Source of the DNA: Zea mays
Taxonomy: Eukaryota; Streptophyta; Magnoliopsida; Poales; Poaceae
NCBI RefSeq assembly: GCF_902167145.1
Contig: NC_050098.1
Span: 34,528,501 to 34,592,500, forward strand
DNA length: 64,000 nt
Direction of reading: 5' to 3'
This document shows positions 9,191 through 21,544 of this stretch, in pieces. Position 1 is the stretch's first letter. Every line of letters starts with the position of its first letter. The notes under the pieces were generated by a model. That model was not told where the DNA came from and did no database searches. It saw only the letters and a program-made list of their open reading frames with translations. Both the position numbers and the translations under genes were made by a program.

Positions 9191-12100
9191 CTAGTCTTCC
9201 CTAAGTACTACTTCCGCAGCTTCGTTCATGAGTTGATTGACAACTTGATCCATGATAGCTTCAGCCATCTTTTTAATTTCATCGTCATCTTTCGGGTGAG
9301 GGCCCGGAGGCGCTTTAGTAGGATCTGAGGGAGGACAGGATACGGCTACATTGCTATTACAAATTGTGAACGAAGTTTAAAATCAAAAATTATAACACAA
9401 TAAAAACCATTAGTTAATACCTATTTGCCCTTCGGGCTCTGCGCTTTTCTCAACAGCCTCTGCTACTTTTCTAGCGTCACGGATGCCTTTTTCGCTTTTT
9501 TGGATAATTTCTCAGGCCATTTCTCGACCACCATTGTCCCAGATATCGGTAAAAAATTTTCCACCAACCATGCTAGCTTCGGCTGAAGGATCTTTTGCAT
9601 CTTCGAAGGACAAGGTAGCTTCGGATTGTGCTAAAATCTTTATATGCTCACAGCCCTTTCTCTCCAAAATGGTGGCAATCCCCCTGGCACCCGAAAAAGC
9701 GCATATGTCTCCGCGGCTATTTAAAATTTCCTCAAAGGCCTCAGCTTCGTGATTAATCCATTCGATGGGACCTTCGGGGTTGCCTCTTGCAAAGTTTTCT
9801 TCGCTCGAGAATGCACCAACGCTGGCGAAGCTAGCTTTCATTTTCTTAACACACTCCATAGATTTGTCATAGCATCTTTTCTTGGACGAACGAAGCTCTT
9901 CAACAGTTCCTTCTAAATGATTTGCCCATTGGTCGCTAAGTTCTCGCTTCGTTTCTTCAAGAATGTGTTCTTCTTTAGCTCGGGCTAATTGCTTCCGAAG
10001 ATCGTCAATCTCGTGCTTTTGAGCTGCAGCTTGTGCTTTAGAGGCAGCTTCGTCCTCCTTTATTTTATCCACCAATGTAACTAGAATTTTGTCCTTTTCC
10101 AAGGCTTCGTTTCTTAGTTTGATAACCTCTGTTCGAAGGTTGTTGAAAGCAATTTCATAGCTCTCGTCTTCGGCATTCTTTTGCGCTCTCAGCGCGTTGC
10201 TTAGTATTAAACCCTATATATAAAAGAGTTAGTATAAGAATAAAAGAATAGATTTCAAATCATAAAGTTTCCAAATGCGCAGATCTCGTACCTTCAGGCT
10301 ATTATACGCAAGGCTGTCCGCAAGATCGTCCTTTGTCATCGCGCAGAGGCCAGCCTCCAGTTTCGGAAACCCCATGCTTCGGGCCATTTCCCGGCAGACG
10401 AGTAATTCTTTGTTATCCGGGAGGCAGTATAGGAAATCTTCTTCATTTGTACCATTGAACACTAGTGCCCCCTTCGGATATTTCAATTCTTTGGCATAGT
10501 GATTAGCTTCAAAAACTTCTTCTTCTGATAACTTTTTCCCCGAAGCATGTCGAACAATATAATCAAGGACTTTGGGGGATGCTTCGGGGGCAACAGCACT
10601 GATTTCTTCAACAAGAATTGGCTCCGTCATTTTTTCTTCCTCGGTTTCCAAGGATTTTACCTTCGTGGGCTCTGAAGGCCCAGCTTCAGTCTCAGTTTGT
10701 TGCTTTGGAGCTTTAGTATCAAAGATTTCAGTTTCCGCTTCGGAAGTTTCAACAGTCTTCTTCGGAGTCATGCTTGAGGACTTAATTGTCTCCAGTACAT
10801 CTAGCACATTGACCATTCTTTTTCTTTTCGGGGTCACTGCTGGGCCCTTTTGGTTTTTTATTGTCTCAACACTTGCTAAAGGACTTAAAATTTCCAATAT
10901 TTTCGTTCCTTCAGTTCTCGGATTTTCTGCTTTCTCTGCTGAGGGTGCTTTAGCTTTTTCTTCGATCTTCAACAATGAAGTTGGTTCTTTAATATCGGTG
11001 GCCGAAGAGGTTTCACCGGTGAACTCAGGCACTGTAGCTGGTTCAATGTAGCGTGGCCGATGTGTGAGAACCTTTACCCTTTGTCTCTTCGGCGCTGGCT
11101 CGTTGGGAGCGGCTGAAGCAGTTTCCTGTGCAGAAGTTGCGCTTTTTCTTTTTTGGCCCCGCGCTGGATAGTGGTAGTCTGGGTACACGAACCCAATTGC
11201 GTCAAATACTCGGTTCAGTCTTTTCTTTTTCCGGCCTCCGAAGGCTGCTGACAATACAGTATCTTCGGCCTTTGAATAAACCCCAAGTAGTTCATCACTT
11301 AAATTTTCAATGCTTTTTAGCGAGTCATCATCTGGCTCAACGAATTTATCTCCGAACTTGAAAGCATACTTCAGCCTGATAAGTCCACCTTCGTCAGCCT
11401 CCTTTATGGTCTCTTGCGGCATTTCCCATTTTTCCGCGAGCGGCCATACTCTGAAGGCAATATGCTCTTGGACCAGATCCCTCGTTCCAATAAAAGAGCA
11501 AATAACTCCGAAGGCTCTCTGGCATTCTTCGGCAGCTTCATTCATTTCAACCTTCGGCCTCCGTAGGCCGAAGCGTTGCCAAATAGGGCGCATAATTATA
11601 CCTTTAATATATTCCCGTGTTTTCAGGTCATTCTTCACATAAAATCATTCTGTCATCCAGTCGCCAGGCCATCTCTTCTGAAAGGTTGGCACAGGACAGC
11701 TTGACCCAGACCGAGAGACGAAACTGTAGCAGCCGAAATTATTGTGATATTGCTCCTTACCCCAGGGTTTTGTCTCGTATAACAATTCGTGTATGTTGCA
11801 GAAACTTTTCGCATCAGGTTCCAAACCTTGGCTTCTCACGGCCCACACGAAGATATTCATCCTTATGATTGCTTCGGGGGTAAGTTGGTGAAGATAGATT
11901 TCAAATATTTTCAGCACCTCTACGACAAAGCTGCTCAGGGGAAATCGTAATCCAGCTTTCAAAAAGCTTCGGAACACTACGACTTCATTTTCCTCAGGGG
12001 TCGGACAAGTCTTCTCTCCTTCGTCGGCCCTCACAACGGACAAGTCCCGGAAATATCTTCCCCTCATGTTGACAAGATGATTTTCTTTGATACTTGATTT

Positions 12101-12325
12101 GCCGAAAACCGCATGGCTTGGTCGCCAAGGGCGATCTTCGGAGTCTTCATCACCGCTATCCGCATCATAACTGTCGCTGTCATCAGTATCTTCAGATAAA
12201 CCTTCTAAAATCTCTTTGGTGATCTTTTCTGTATTGGTTTTCGACATTGCTTCAAGAAACCCCAGGTTTTTCTCTTCAGAGAGACTCAGCTTCATCTTGA
12301 TAGCAGCCTTTTTGTCTTCAGACAT
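9191..12325 (-). pseudogene. G1 antisense gene, three predicted exons (PF04195-type 'putative gypsy type transposon' protein)
   Basis: Predicted exons on the minus strand: 12325-10292, 10213-9421 and 9345-9191. Introns are 78 bp (donor AAG|GTACGAG, acceptor TATATAG|GG) and 75 bp (ATAG|GTATTA, AATGTAG|CC). The exon lengths (2034, 793, 155) sum to 994 codons in one frame. The ATG at 12325 (MSEDKKAA) aligns with that of G3; a longer upstream frame is not conserved. Parts: an acidic D/E/S stretch (about residues 40-65); a conserved domain with LKIFEIYLHQLTPEAIIRM, resembling Pfam 'putative gypsy type transposon' (recognition only); a K/E/T/P-rich linker; and a coiled coil from exon 2. It is broken by a TGG to TGA change at 11645-11647 and a stop at 9512-9514. 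Molecular function is unknown. It lies opposite to gag, next to the 3' LTR. Confidence 0.8.
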
Positions 12326-12467
12326 CTTCGAAAATGCTAAAAAATTGTTTTCAAAGCCGAAGCTTAAAAACTTAAAAAGCCAAGCAAGTGTTGGTGCGCA
12401 AGAGCTAAAAATTGAGTAAGCAAGAGCAGATGGCAAGAAAGCGTACCAAGTGAGCTCGTGGTATGCT

Positions 12468-12477
12468 CTTATTTATA
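12468..12477 (-). promoter_or_regulatory. TATA box of G1 antisense gene
   Basis: Minus-strand TATAAATAAG, 143 bp upstream of the antisense ATG. G3 has the same box at 63046-63055 and G2 has CTATATAAG at 33868-33876. The stretch 12326-12632 otherwise holds only leader sequence and the polypurine tract gcgaggggctac before the LTR. Confidence 0.6.
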
Positions 12478-12632
12478 CGCCCAGTGCGTTGAAAATTGGG
12501 AAACCCCGCTTGTTAGTGGATGTTGCTATTCTAGCAAAGGAAAGGTGTTTTTTCGGACCTTCGGCTTAAGGCCTTCGTCCATGTCGCAATCTAAATTTAT
12601 TATTCTAACAAATTAATATTGCGAGGGGCTAC

Positions 12633-13295
12633 TGTTGGGGGCCTTCGGCTTCCGAAGGTCCTCAAAAACATGATTTAACAATGTTTCTGGAGTATAATGT
12701 GTGAACAGGTATCTTCGGACTCAAATCGGTATCACAGTGGGAGAAGCCCAAAGAATACGAAGGTTGACACAGCGCCGAAGCAGTGAGCAGGAAAGCTTCG
12801 GCATGATAGCAGAAAAGGAAACCGACTTAAAGATGAAAAGGCTATTCAGACCTCGGTGGATTACTATAGAATTACTACCAAATGTAAAGGGCATGGATGT
12901 AATTTTACATGAGCTATGTCCCGTGCCTATAAATATGTGAACAGTGCCCCCGTACTGTTCACGCTAACTTGGCATTTACTTTTGCGTCACGCTTGTATTT
13001 TTACCTTCTTTCAAGCCGAAGGTACATTTGTAATTCGATATCATTTATATTTTTCCATAATGATAATATAGAAATGAGTTGATAATTATACATAATTGTT
13101 TATGTTATATTCCATATGATTCCTTCTTCATTATTTTATGTTGTGTTGATGAAGGTATATCTTTCATAACCTTCGTCCGAAAATCATTATATCCCAAGGG
13201 GAAATAATGTTCCGAAGGACGAAGGACTTTAACGTTTAACATTTTTTGTGTTGCCTTGTTCTTAACTTATAGCATTTGAGAACAAGTCTCCAACA
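12633..13295 (+). repeat. G1 3' LTR
   Basis: 663 bp, TGTTGGGGGCC to CCAACA, preceded by gcgaggggctac (polypurine tract). It contains a TATA box (tataaatat, 12928-12936) followed by an acagtgc start-site region shared with G2 and G3. It is the intact counterpart of the interrupted 5' LTR. Confidence 0.92.
12928..12936 (+). promoter_or_regulatory. TATA box of G1 LTR
   Basis: cctataaatatg in the conserved block that starts ccgtgcctataaat. Equivalent boxes lie at 34338 (G2), 45638 and 63506 (G3). Confidence 0.55.
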
Positions 13296-15165
13296 AATGA
13301 GAAACGGAGAAGCCACATGAAGAGTTGGAAAATGGGCTGCAAATTTGAATGAATTCACTATTGATTATGTTCATAGATCTTCGATCCAATCCCAAGCGTT
13401 AGCAGACTTCATTGCTGTTGGATGCCAGGGGCTCAGGACGAAGAGAAAACAAACGATGCCGAAGCCTGGATAGTATTTTGTGATGGGTCATGGGGAACCT
13501 TCGGTGTAGGAGGAGCTACCGTGTTAATTTCACCATCTAAAATCAAAAACCTGCTATGCAGCAAGGTTAGACTTCAACTGCACAAATAGCATTGCAAAGT
13601 ATGAGCCTCTTGGTGCTTCGAAAGCTTAAGGCAATGGAATAATAAGGTCAGTACTCAAATTCGACTCACAAGTCATTTCCGGTCACGTTGACAAGAGTAG
13701 TAAAGCAAGGGACCCGAAGCTAGAGAAATATCTGGATGCAGTCCAAAGGATGGAAGCCTCTTTCGAAGGCTTCTCTGTAAAAAAATCCTGAGAGGAGAAA
13801 AAGAGCATGCAGATTTGTTAGCTAAATCAGCGGCACAGGGGCTTCCGTTACCTTCGGAGGTATTCATCGAAACAATAAAAGCACCCTCAGTCGAGCTCAT
13901 GGAGAGAACAGTGCTCACAATCTAGCCACTGCAGAGCGAAGATTGGAGGACTAAGATTGTATCTTTCCTCCAAGGTACTTGCCTTTCGGATGACGAAGTT
14001 TACAATAAAAGAACGGAAGCAAGAGCAAGACCCTATGTAATTATAGCGGGGGGTTATACAAACAAGGAGTCTGCTCTCCATTACTAAAATGCTTGTCCAG
14101 AGCCGAAGGTCAAGAATTGATGAAGGAGATACATGCAGGATTGTGTGGAGCTCATATTGGGTCTAGGCCTCAGCTAGGGAAGATTTTCGGACAAGGATTT
14201 TACTGGCCAAAGGCAGCTTCGAATGCAGCAGATTTGGTTCAAAAATGTGAAAATTGCCAGAGATGCGCGAGAGACCAGAAACATTCTTCGTCTTTAACCC
14301 AGCTAATATAGCCCACTCGGCCACTGCAAAGGCGGGGCCTAGATTTGTTAGGTCCACTTCCACCAGCACAAGGCAACTTGAAATATGTTGTGGTGGCAGT
14401 GGAGTACTTCTCCAAGTGGATTGAAGCAAAGCCCTTAGCTACAATAACTTTGGCCACAGTATAGAATTTCTTTTGGCAAAATATTGTTTGTCGCTTCGGT
14501 GTGCCGAAGGCTATCACAGTTGATAACAGAATTCAATTTGATGCTGAAGCATTCAAAACCTTTTGTGACCATAATGGTACAAAAATACACACTACATCGG
14601 TGAGACATCCGGAGTCAAATGGACTGGTAGAAAGAGCAAACGAAATTATAATAACAGGAATAATGAAGTCAATCTTCAACCAGCCCAAAGGAAAGTGGCC
14701 AGATGAATTAATAAAGGTGGTGTGGAACCACAACACTGCCATTTCAAGGTAAACAAGTTTTACTCCATTCAAGCTTCTGTTTGGTGACAAAGCAATAACA
14801 CCGAAAGAAGCAAGAAGGGTCTCAGTAAGGACCTTGGCTTCGACAGAAGATGAAGAGGGTTACAAAATAACAAAAGACACCATAAAAGGGACCAGGCTCC
14901 AAGCAGTAGACCACATCAATAAGTACCAGGCTGAAACAATTAAATGGTGCGACCGGAAGATAAAACTAAAGAACATCATGCTAGGGCACATAGTGCTTCG
15001 GAGGTAGCCAATCCGGGTACATTGGGGAAGCTTCAGCTTAAGTGGGAAGGTCCCTTCTTGGTAGTATCTTTGTCAAGGCCCGGATCGTACTGGTTGAAAG
15101 ACTTGGATGGTAATGACATTCCAAGGTCTTGGAATGCGGACGAGCTTCGGAGATACTATGTGTAA
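13296..15165 (+). pseudogene. G2 pol remnant: second RNase H and integrase
   Basis: Translation in shifting frames shows the archaeal-type RNase H start (WIVFCDGSWG at about 13470), later its GENEHADLLA-like end as GEKEHADLLAKSA (about 13795), the integrase zinc-binding region (CENCQRCARDQ, about 14250), the catalytic core (ITVDNRIQFDAEAF, about 14515; NGLVERANEI, about 14620) and a C-terminal GPFLVVSLSRPGSYWLKD module ending DELRRYYV and TAA near 15165. Many frameshifts and stops interrupt it. No chromodomain follows, as expected for the Tat lineage. The upstream RT is missing because G1 and the window edge intervene. Confidence 0.85.
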
Positions 15166-15339
15166 ATCATGTAATTTTCTTCTTTCTTCCCTATGGCACT
15201 CTTTTCCTTTCAAGAGGGGAGAAAGATTTTTAATGGGGCAATAGGTTATAATTTTCATTTTTTTTCTTGAGCAGCCCTGTACAATGCAAGGGCCAAATTC
15301 CCCCACATGTAAAATGTAAAATCTGGGACTACACCATCA

Positions 15340-15565
15340 AGTGTAGAAGCATATGAAGAAGCTCAAAAGACGTCCCTAAGGGGATGTAGAGCTAAGATGC
15401 CACCTAAGTAAAAGGTGAAGAAGCTCCAAAGTCGTTCCTAAGGGAATGCAGAGCTGAAATGCTAGAAGCTCCAAAGTCATTCCTAGGGGAATGCAGAGCT
15501 GAAACACCACCTAAGTAAAAGGTGAAGAGACTCCAAAGTCGTCCCTAAAGGGATGCAGAGTCTGG
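15340..15565 (+). repeat. Spacer tandem repeats downstream of G2 pol
   Basis: Units of the type aaagtcgttcctaagggaatgcagag, alternating with caccacctaagtaaaaggtgaagaa, repeat about four times. They are homologous to the blocks after gag in G1 and G3. 15566-16267 is AT-rich spacer with further short cgaaggtgcttc repeats (15735-15830) and the diverged 3' end of the antisense gene; nothing else is supported there. Confidence 0.7.
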
Positions 15566-16267
15566 GTGTGTATTCGTATGAATTTTCTATCTTCGACATA
15601 CATTTACACATCATCTTTTGCATTCATAACCATGCATTACGCATTCGTAGGATCATCATCATCACATAAACCATGAAGCATTAACAGGAAAAGCGGGAAT
15701 TTCCATCTTCGATGAGAAAGCATTTCGTTTTATACGAAGGTGCTTCGGTTCAAACGAAACTTCATTTTATACGAAGGTGCTTCATTTCAAAGGAAACTTC
15801 GTTTTATACGAAGTGTGCTTCAATGTGAACGAAAAGAAGGGAAGGTGTTTTTCGCCTTCGGCTCAAAAGATGCAAGTGTCGGTTTCATCCACAGCAAAGC
15901 AGATGATGTACAAACGAAAGGTAAATAATATTACAAAACATTTACAAATATTCACAATTTTTTCCATTACAATTACAAATATTACATTTCTTGTGCGAAA
16001 GAATTTCCAAAGTGTTTTTTACAGAAATCAGGCACGATCCTAAGAAGACTACTCCAAGGCTTCGAATGTAGCTTCGGTTCATCGGCCTTCGACATCATCA
16101 CCCTTAAGAATGACAAGGAACAGGGAAATCAGGAACCTGGTAAGGAATCATATACAAGAATAAAGGTAAAAGAGCTATACTTTGTTAAGTAGATTCCGGG
16201 CTTCGTCTCCAGCCAACTCGTGTCCACCCTTAGCCCAAATTTAAGTAATGAACCTGTTCCCTATGCT

Positions 16268-16816
16268 TCAGGCTTCGGCTGGAATATCAACCAGGTCCGA
16301 CGACGAAAGGCTAAAGTTTGGTCTATTGACAGCCTTTGCGTGATTACACCCGGCCTTTATGAAAGCAGTGGATGTACCACGAGAAGCCACCAGCGCACAG
16401 AAGTCTCCATGGCCGGTGATAACTTCGTCAAGGACATCGACTTCTTTCTCTACGCATTCAAGGGCCCCGGGGATATCTTCGGCAGAAAAGTTAGCTTCTT
16501 CAGATGCAGCTCTAGCTGAATTGAATATGTTTTTCAATCGAGCAATGCATTGGCATGCAAAGTTAAAGCACCTCTCCTTAAGAGCCCTCAACGCTTCACT
16601 GAGCTTCGAATTCTTCTCAGCCTCAACCTTAAGTGACATTTTCAAAGTTTTAGACTCTCGGTTGATTTGGCTGGAAGCTTCTTCTAAAAGTATCTGCGCC
16701 TTCACCAGCTCCTCGCTCAATTCCTTATTTTGAACTTGCGCTTCGGTAAGGGATCCTTCAACTGAGCGCAACAACCCATCCTTTTATGTTAGAGAATCCT
16801 CAAGTTCCATGATTTT
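16268..16816 (-). pseudogene. G2 antisense gene, coiled-coil C-terminal part (exon 2)
   Basis: Minus-strand frame of 168 aa with heptad-like repeats, then a region aligning with exon 2 of G1: LKERCFNFACQCIARLKN against the G1 run RSSKKRCYDKSMECVKKMK, and HGDFCALVASRGTSTAFIKAGC against SRGDICAFSGARGIATILERKGC. Joining 16816 to 21550 after removing the solo LTR and one TSD copy continues the coiled-coil reading, with stops. The final exon could not be placed with confidence. Confidence 0.7.
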
Positions 16817-19800
16817 TGTAACAACCCGGGTGTTTATATTCCGCTCGTTAGCGAGTACGAATTTAAGCACGTAATCAGTGGATAAAACAGATGCTAAATT
16901 TTAATCATCCTCGTCTATCGCGATTTTAATATTGCATCTGTGCCGTCTGTCGCGAGTGCGACATCATTTTTATTTTCATCTATTCGGGCTCGTCCTAAAT
17001 TTTCATGCTGTTCGAAACATATTTGTTCTGAAAATTGGTGCGTCCAGCGATTATTTAAAATTCATCGCTCGCGCGAACGCGAATTCGGAAGCCCGACTCA
17101 CTCGAATGATTTTTATCCCAGCCAAATTAGTTTAAACTCGACGACTAAAATGTTCGGGGTAAAATAATCTTAATCGCGCATTGTCTGAGAAAAAAAAATC
17201 GTGTGCGAGGTTCTGATCCAATTTGTTCTTCAGTCCACACCATAAATAATGAAATCAACTGTGTTTAGACATCGGGTAAATTTTTATCCGAGTTTGACTA
17301 AACCAGCGTTGTCTCAGAATAATGTATGCGATATCCGGTCCGTTTACATCGTGCCCAGGATAGTCGCGAAAATTATCCAACCGAGATTTGGGCAGAACTG
17401 TCTAAGCTGTTTAAATAAACCAAACCCGATCTAACCAAAACTAGAACAAATTATTAGCCGATCATGTTTCCTACTTCAAAATCAAATAATTAATATATGT
17501 AACCTAAGTGTGGTTTTAATTCAATTTATTTACATCTTGTCCAGGCTTAAATTCTAATATTATGAAATTCCTTTCGCCAAATGAAATATCTTCTTCTGAT
17601 ATTTATTTCCCCCACCGCCTTCCTTCCCATCCTAATCCACGCTACCTTTGCTCTTTATCGTGTGCATGCTCAAATCTTTGAGAAATATCAGATGCGCTCA
17701 TACTCAGCCATTCTCATCTCTTCTTTTTCTTGAGAGCCCGCACGTCATCTGCCTTGGATATTTCTCCAAGCACGTCCAGCCTTGACTCTAGAAATTTCTC
17801 ACGCTTATCTTGATCCTCATCCCAAGCAATATATGGAGATAGACTTCTCTTCGGATATTTATCTCCACATCGTTATTTTCCCAGGGCTCCTCATGTACGT
17901 AAAATCCCTGGAAGACTTCATACAGTTGCTGGATATTTTTGTGCCTGATCTTCTGTCCACCGTCATTCTCCCTCAAAATATCTCACGTAACTGGTCGTTA
18001 TCCCCTGCCGCCACTATCTCACTGCCGCTCAAGGACTCAACCTCATCTTCTTCAAAATCATCGTGCCCGTCTCCAGCTCTTGTCTGTGCCGGCCGTCGCC
18101 CAGCCTGTCGATCTCATCTCCCTGTGATTTTTATCAGCCGCTGCACAGCCTTCATCTTCCTTTTCATTTTCTCTCCAGCCGGTATTTCTTCCTGCGCGCT
18201 CCATCTCCCGTTCGCGGTGCCGCGCCCTTGCAGCTCCCAACCATGGCGGTACTGCTCCCAGCCGCGAGCCCGCCGAGCTCCTTCCAGTTCTCTCTGCAAG
18301 CGCCCTGTACCCCGCTCAAGCCCCTCCCTCTCCCCTCTGTTCGATGGTCGCCGCCCCTGTTCCTTTTTCTGTGCCGCGCGTCTCCTCTCCCTCTTTCCCG
18401 CGCTCGGCCTAGCCATCTTCACAGCAGTCGTCGGCCGGACGTCTCTCTGCCGGTGCTCGCCCTGGTCGCGCGCCATCGCTCAGCTCATTCGCTTGGAGCT
18501 CTGCGCGCCCAGCCGAGCGACTTCTTCCGTGCGAGCTTGCCCCTGCTCACAGTTCTTTCGTACCTAGCTCCCTTCGGCGCGTCCCTCTGCCCCTGCACGC
18601 ACTCCTGTGTCCATGTCGCGCCCTGGTTCTACGCGCGTTCTTCCCTACGCGCCGCTCAGTCTTGCCATCGCCCTGTGCGCGTCCTGGTTCGCCCAGCCCT
18701 GCGCGCTCTGTTCGCCCATGGAGTTTGCCGAGTTCTATTTCTGCTCGGTCGTGCCCCTACCGAGTCTCCCATGGCCGCGCCCTGGGATTTGCCGGAGTCT
18801 GCTTCCCTCGTCGCGCGCCTGCACGCAGCTCACGCCCTGCTAGCCCCTGCTGCGGGTTGTCGAGCTCTCTGCTCACGCTCAGCTTGCTCTTTCCTTGTTT
18901 ACCGCGCGCACGAATTTTATCTGCTCGCCACAGCGTGTCGAGCTCCCGCACTATCATCGCTTCTATCGCAAGCTCGTTAGCCACAGTTATCTTGACCGCG
19001 TCAGCTCGCCAGACCTACAACTCTATATACGCCACCCTCTCGTATCGTTGTCGAGCCCGTCGAACCTCGTTCTTCTCTGCTCGCTCTCGTCGAATACCAA
19101 ATCCCGGATATTAGATAAAAATAAGCGAGGCCCCTGTGTATCGCTTATCAAGTACTCGGTTGAAGACATCAATCGAAGATCATCGTTGTTTGGTGCGTCG
19201 TCAAGAAATCCCAAGACGAAGCTAGCAGCGCGATTTTTCCCAAGCGCTCGACAAATTGCTTGGATCAGAAAATCGCTACCGATCTCGCAGATTCGTGTCA
19301 GCTGTGGAAACGGTAAGCTGATAAATTATTCAGAATAGTTCGATCGTTGAATAAATTAATGTGTTAGTGCGAGGCTTATTAAGGTGCTCGATAAATTGCG
19401 TAAGTCCCAAAACTCTCGTCGACTTCGCAGTTTTTGCGAGTATCGAGCCAGATTCCGTTATAGCGAGTTATGTCGCTATTCGGGACAATTAACTAAATTA
19501 ATATATCGAGTAGAATATTAGTAGGCCTGTGTGATAAAGAACTGTTTGATTAATTGTGGACATGTAAAATATGTGAGGAGTAAAATAAAATTAAAATAGT
19601 ACTTTGTGAACGATGTAGTATCATTTATAAAACGAGGGATAATTTTAGAATTTAATTAATTAGCTGATGAGTTGAGTAGGCTAATTGTGTTTCATGTGTA
19701 TAATATGTTGCTCGTGATGTTTGTGTTAGATTCGTTTAATTTAGAGAAGCGTAATTATTGCGTGTAGTCGTATATTAATAACTAGTGATTCCGTACGATT

Positions 19801-21544
19801 GTACAACGCCTCGCTGCTAGGTGTTTTATTCGCTATCGCGTAGCATTATTTAGGTTTGTAATATTTCCGTCGATATGCATTCATGTGCATAATGCATTTC
19901 ATTCAGGAACGTTAATTAATCGCGTGATGCGGAGAAAAAGACGACCCAAGTCGACCCCAAGCGCGGGCTAACCCGCAGGATGATGTTGATGGACAGAACC
20001 GAAGAGGGATAATCTGGCGAATGTCAAGACAGAAGATGATCGCCAAGTGGTCGCCTAACAAACACTAACCTAGTGTTACTCAGGCAAGCCCCGGTGCATG
20101 CAACCCCTTCCTTGTGTTTTTAAATTATTTTTGCACACTTTAAGTCTAGTGAAATGTGCATTAGGTTTATAGAAGTTGCTTGGAAACCCTTCGATGCATT
20201 GCCTACCTTGAAATCCATCCCTTTTATAGATACTTCTGGTGAAGTATCAAAATATGATTTACAAAAAAATGCTTAGCCCTGCTTATAGGCAGATAGAGTT
20301 TGTCCTTTGCACTTATGCCTAGCTCAGGTTGATCCTGAGGAAGGATGACCTCTACCTGCACGGATATTTTCATTGGGAGCATGGTGGGATCTTACTGTAA
20401 AGTTCCCTATAATGCTCTTTTCATCCTAAGGAATACAAACAATCCTAAGGGTGGAAGTACTTAAATCGGGACTTGGGCTAGGAACAGGTGATGCTCCGCC
20501 CGGGTCAATTAAGGATTGGATGCGTATGTAGGCCTGATAGATCAAGGACTATCTTAACTGGCCACATGCCCTGGAAATGGGACAGGGTAAGCTTGAACCC
20601 GGCTATTCCATACGTGAAAAGACAACCGCGCACTAGGCGTGGGAGATGGTGGGAGTAGCGTGTGCCCTCCTGGCTAGAGGCTGGATGGAGGAGTACTGTG
20701 CTCCCGGGTAGCGCGGACCGGTTCACGTTGTGGAGGATCTGTAGGAATGGTTGACATATGCAAGGGTTAAGTGCTACATATGTCGTGTGGTTAGAGATCC
20801 TCAGCTGAGTAAATCGATTCGGATCGCCGTTATATCCCCGGAGAGTGGAGACTTGATCACTGACCTGCAACCTAAGTCAGGATGTGAACCTCATGAATAA
20901 AAATGATGTTGTATTGATGAGATGGTGAAATTAGACCAGATGCAAATAGAGTCTATTAATATTTAATCTGGCGTTAAAATATTGAAAGTAAGGACTCACT
21001 TTAGTAAGCTATTTCTGCAAAAGTATCTAAGTTGATTCTTGCTAAAGCCTCTCCTTGATTCCCAAATCCAGCATACCCTTGAGAGTCTTTTCTTTAGTCG
21101 TGTAAGTCTTGCTGAGTAATTCCATACTCAGGGTTTTATTCCCTGTTGTTTTTCAGGTTCTAGCTTTGTGCTGCTTTTGATGGTGTTAAGTGCCGGTGGG
21201 CTCGGCCTTCTTATATAAGTATAACCCGTCTTTATCTTCTTACTGAGGATGGTCATTTGAGCTAGCATATATTTCAAACTTATACTTTTGTAATCACTCC
21301 GATAAAATAATATAAAATTTTTGTAACTTGTAAAATTTGGTAATAAGATTTCCGCTGCAAAAATATTGGTGTGTGTGATTTGTGTTACTTAATCTCGCGG
21401 TTCTGGTTGTAAGTGGTTTATCCGGTGTCCTTGGGGCAATCGGACGGATCCTGTTAAGTTATCTGGTGCACATGCATGGCCGTCTGAGGCCTTTGAGACA
21501 AGGACAGGTGCATGTGGGCCCGATAACTTGGAGGTTCTGCCACA
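16817..21544. mobile_element. Solo LTR, 4.7 kb (chromovirus/Tekay-Prem1-like)
   Basis: Begins TGTAACAACCCGGG and ends GGTTCTGCCACA, flanked by the 5-bp duplication ATTTT (16812-16816 and 21545-21549). It has no gag or pol and no internal second LTR that I could see, so it reads as one LTR left by LTR-LTR recombination. Long LTRs beginning TGTAACA are typical of Tekay/Del-type chromoviruses of grasses (recognition only). It holds a C-rich stretch (17750-19100), a possible TATA (ctctatata, 19020-19028) and AT-rich blocks. The proline/serine-rich frames at 17782-18980 overlap in several phases and look like composition, not genes. Confidence 0.75.

Larger units (their letters stand above)
6378..13295 (+). 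mobile_element. G1: pol-less Grande-like LTR retrotransposon
   Basis: Order: 5' LTR remnant (6378-6587), PBS, gag, spacer with tandem repeats, antisense gene, 3' LTR (12633-13295). There is no RT, RNase H or integrase between gag and the 3' LTR, so it is a non-autonomous derivative. Adding the missing first part of the 5' LTR gives about 7.4 kb, close to the about 7.5 kb of G3 without its insert. The 5' LTR is cut by H1. On the right it abuts decayed pol of G2, so G1 is nested in G2; the flank after 13295 is aatga, but the left TSD copy is outside the window. Confidence 0.88.

Noticed and set aside
11645..12436. Start of the G1 antisense gene at 12436 (MPSALAYSIF)
   Set aside because: The extra 37 codons are not conserved in G3, whose ATG aligns with 12325.
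18063..18980. 305-codon Ser/Pro/Arg-rich frame in the solo LTR
   Set aside because: Overlapping frames of similar length exist in other phases because the stretch is C-rich and poor in stop codons; no domain or homologue is recognised.
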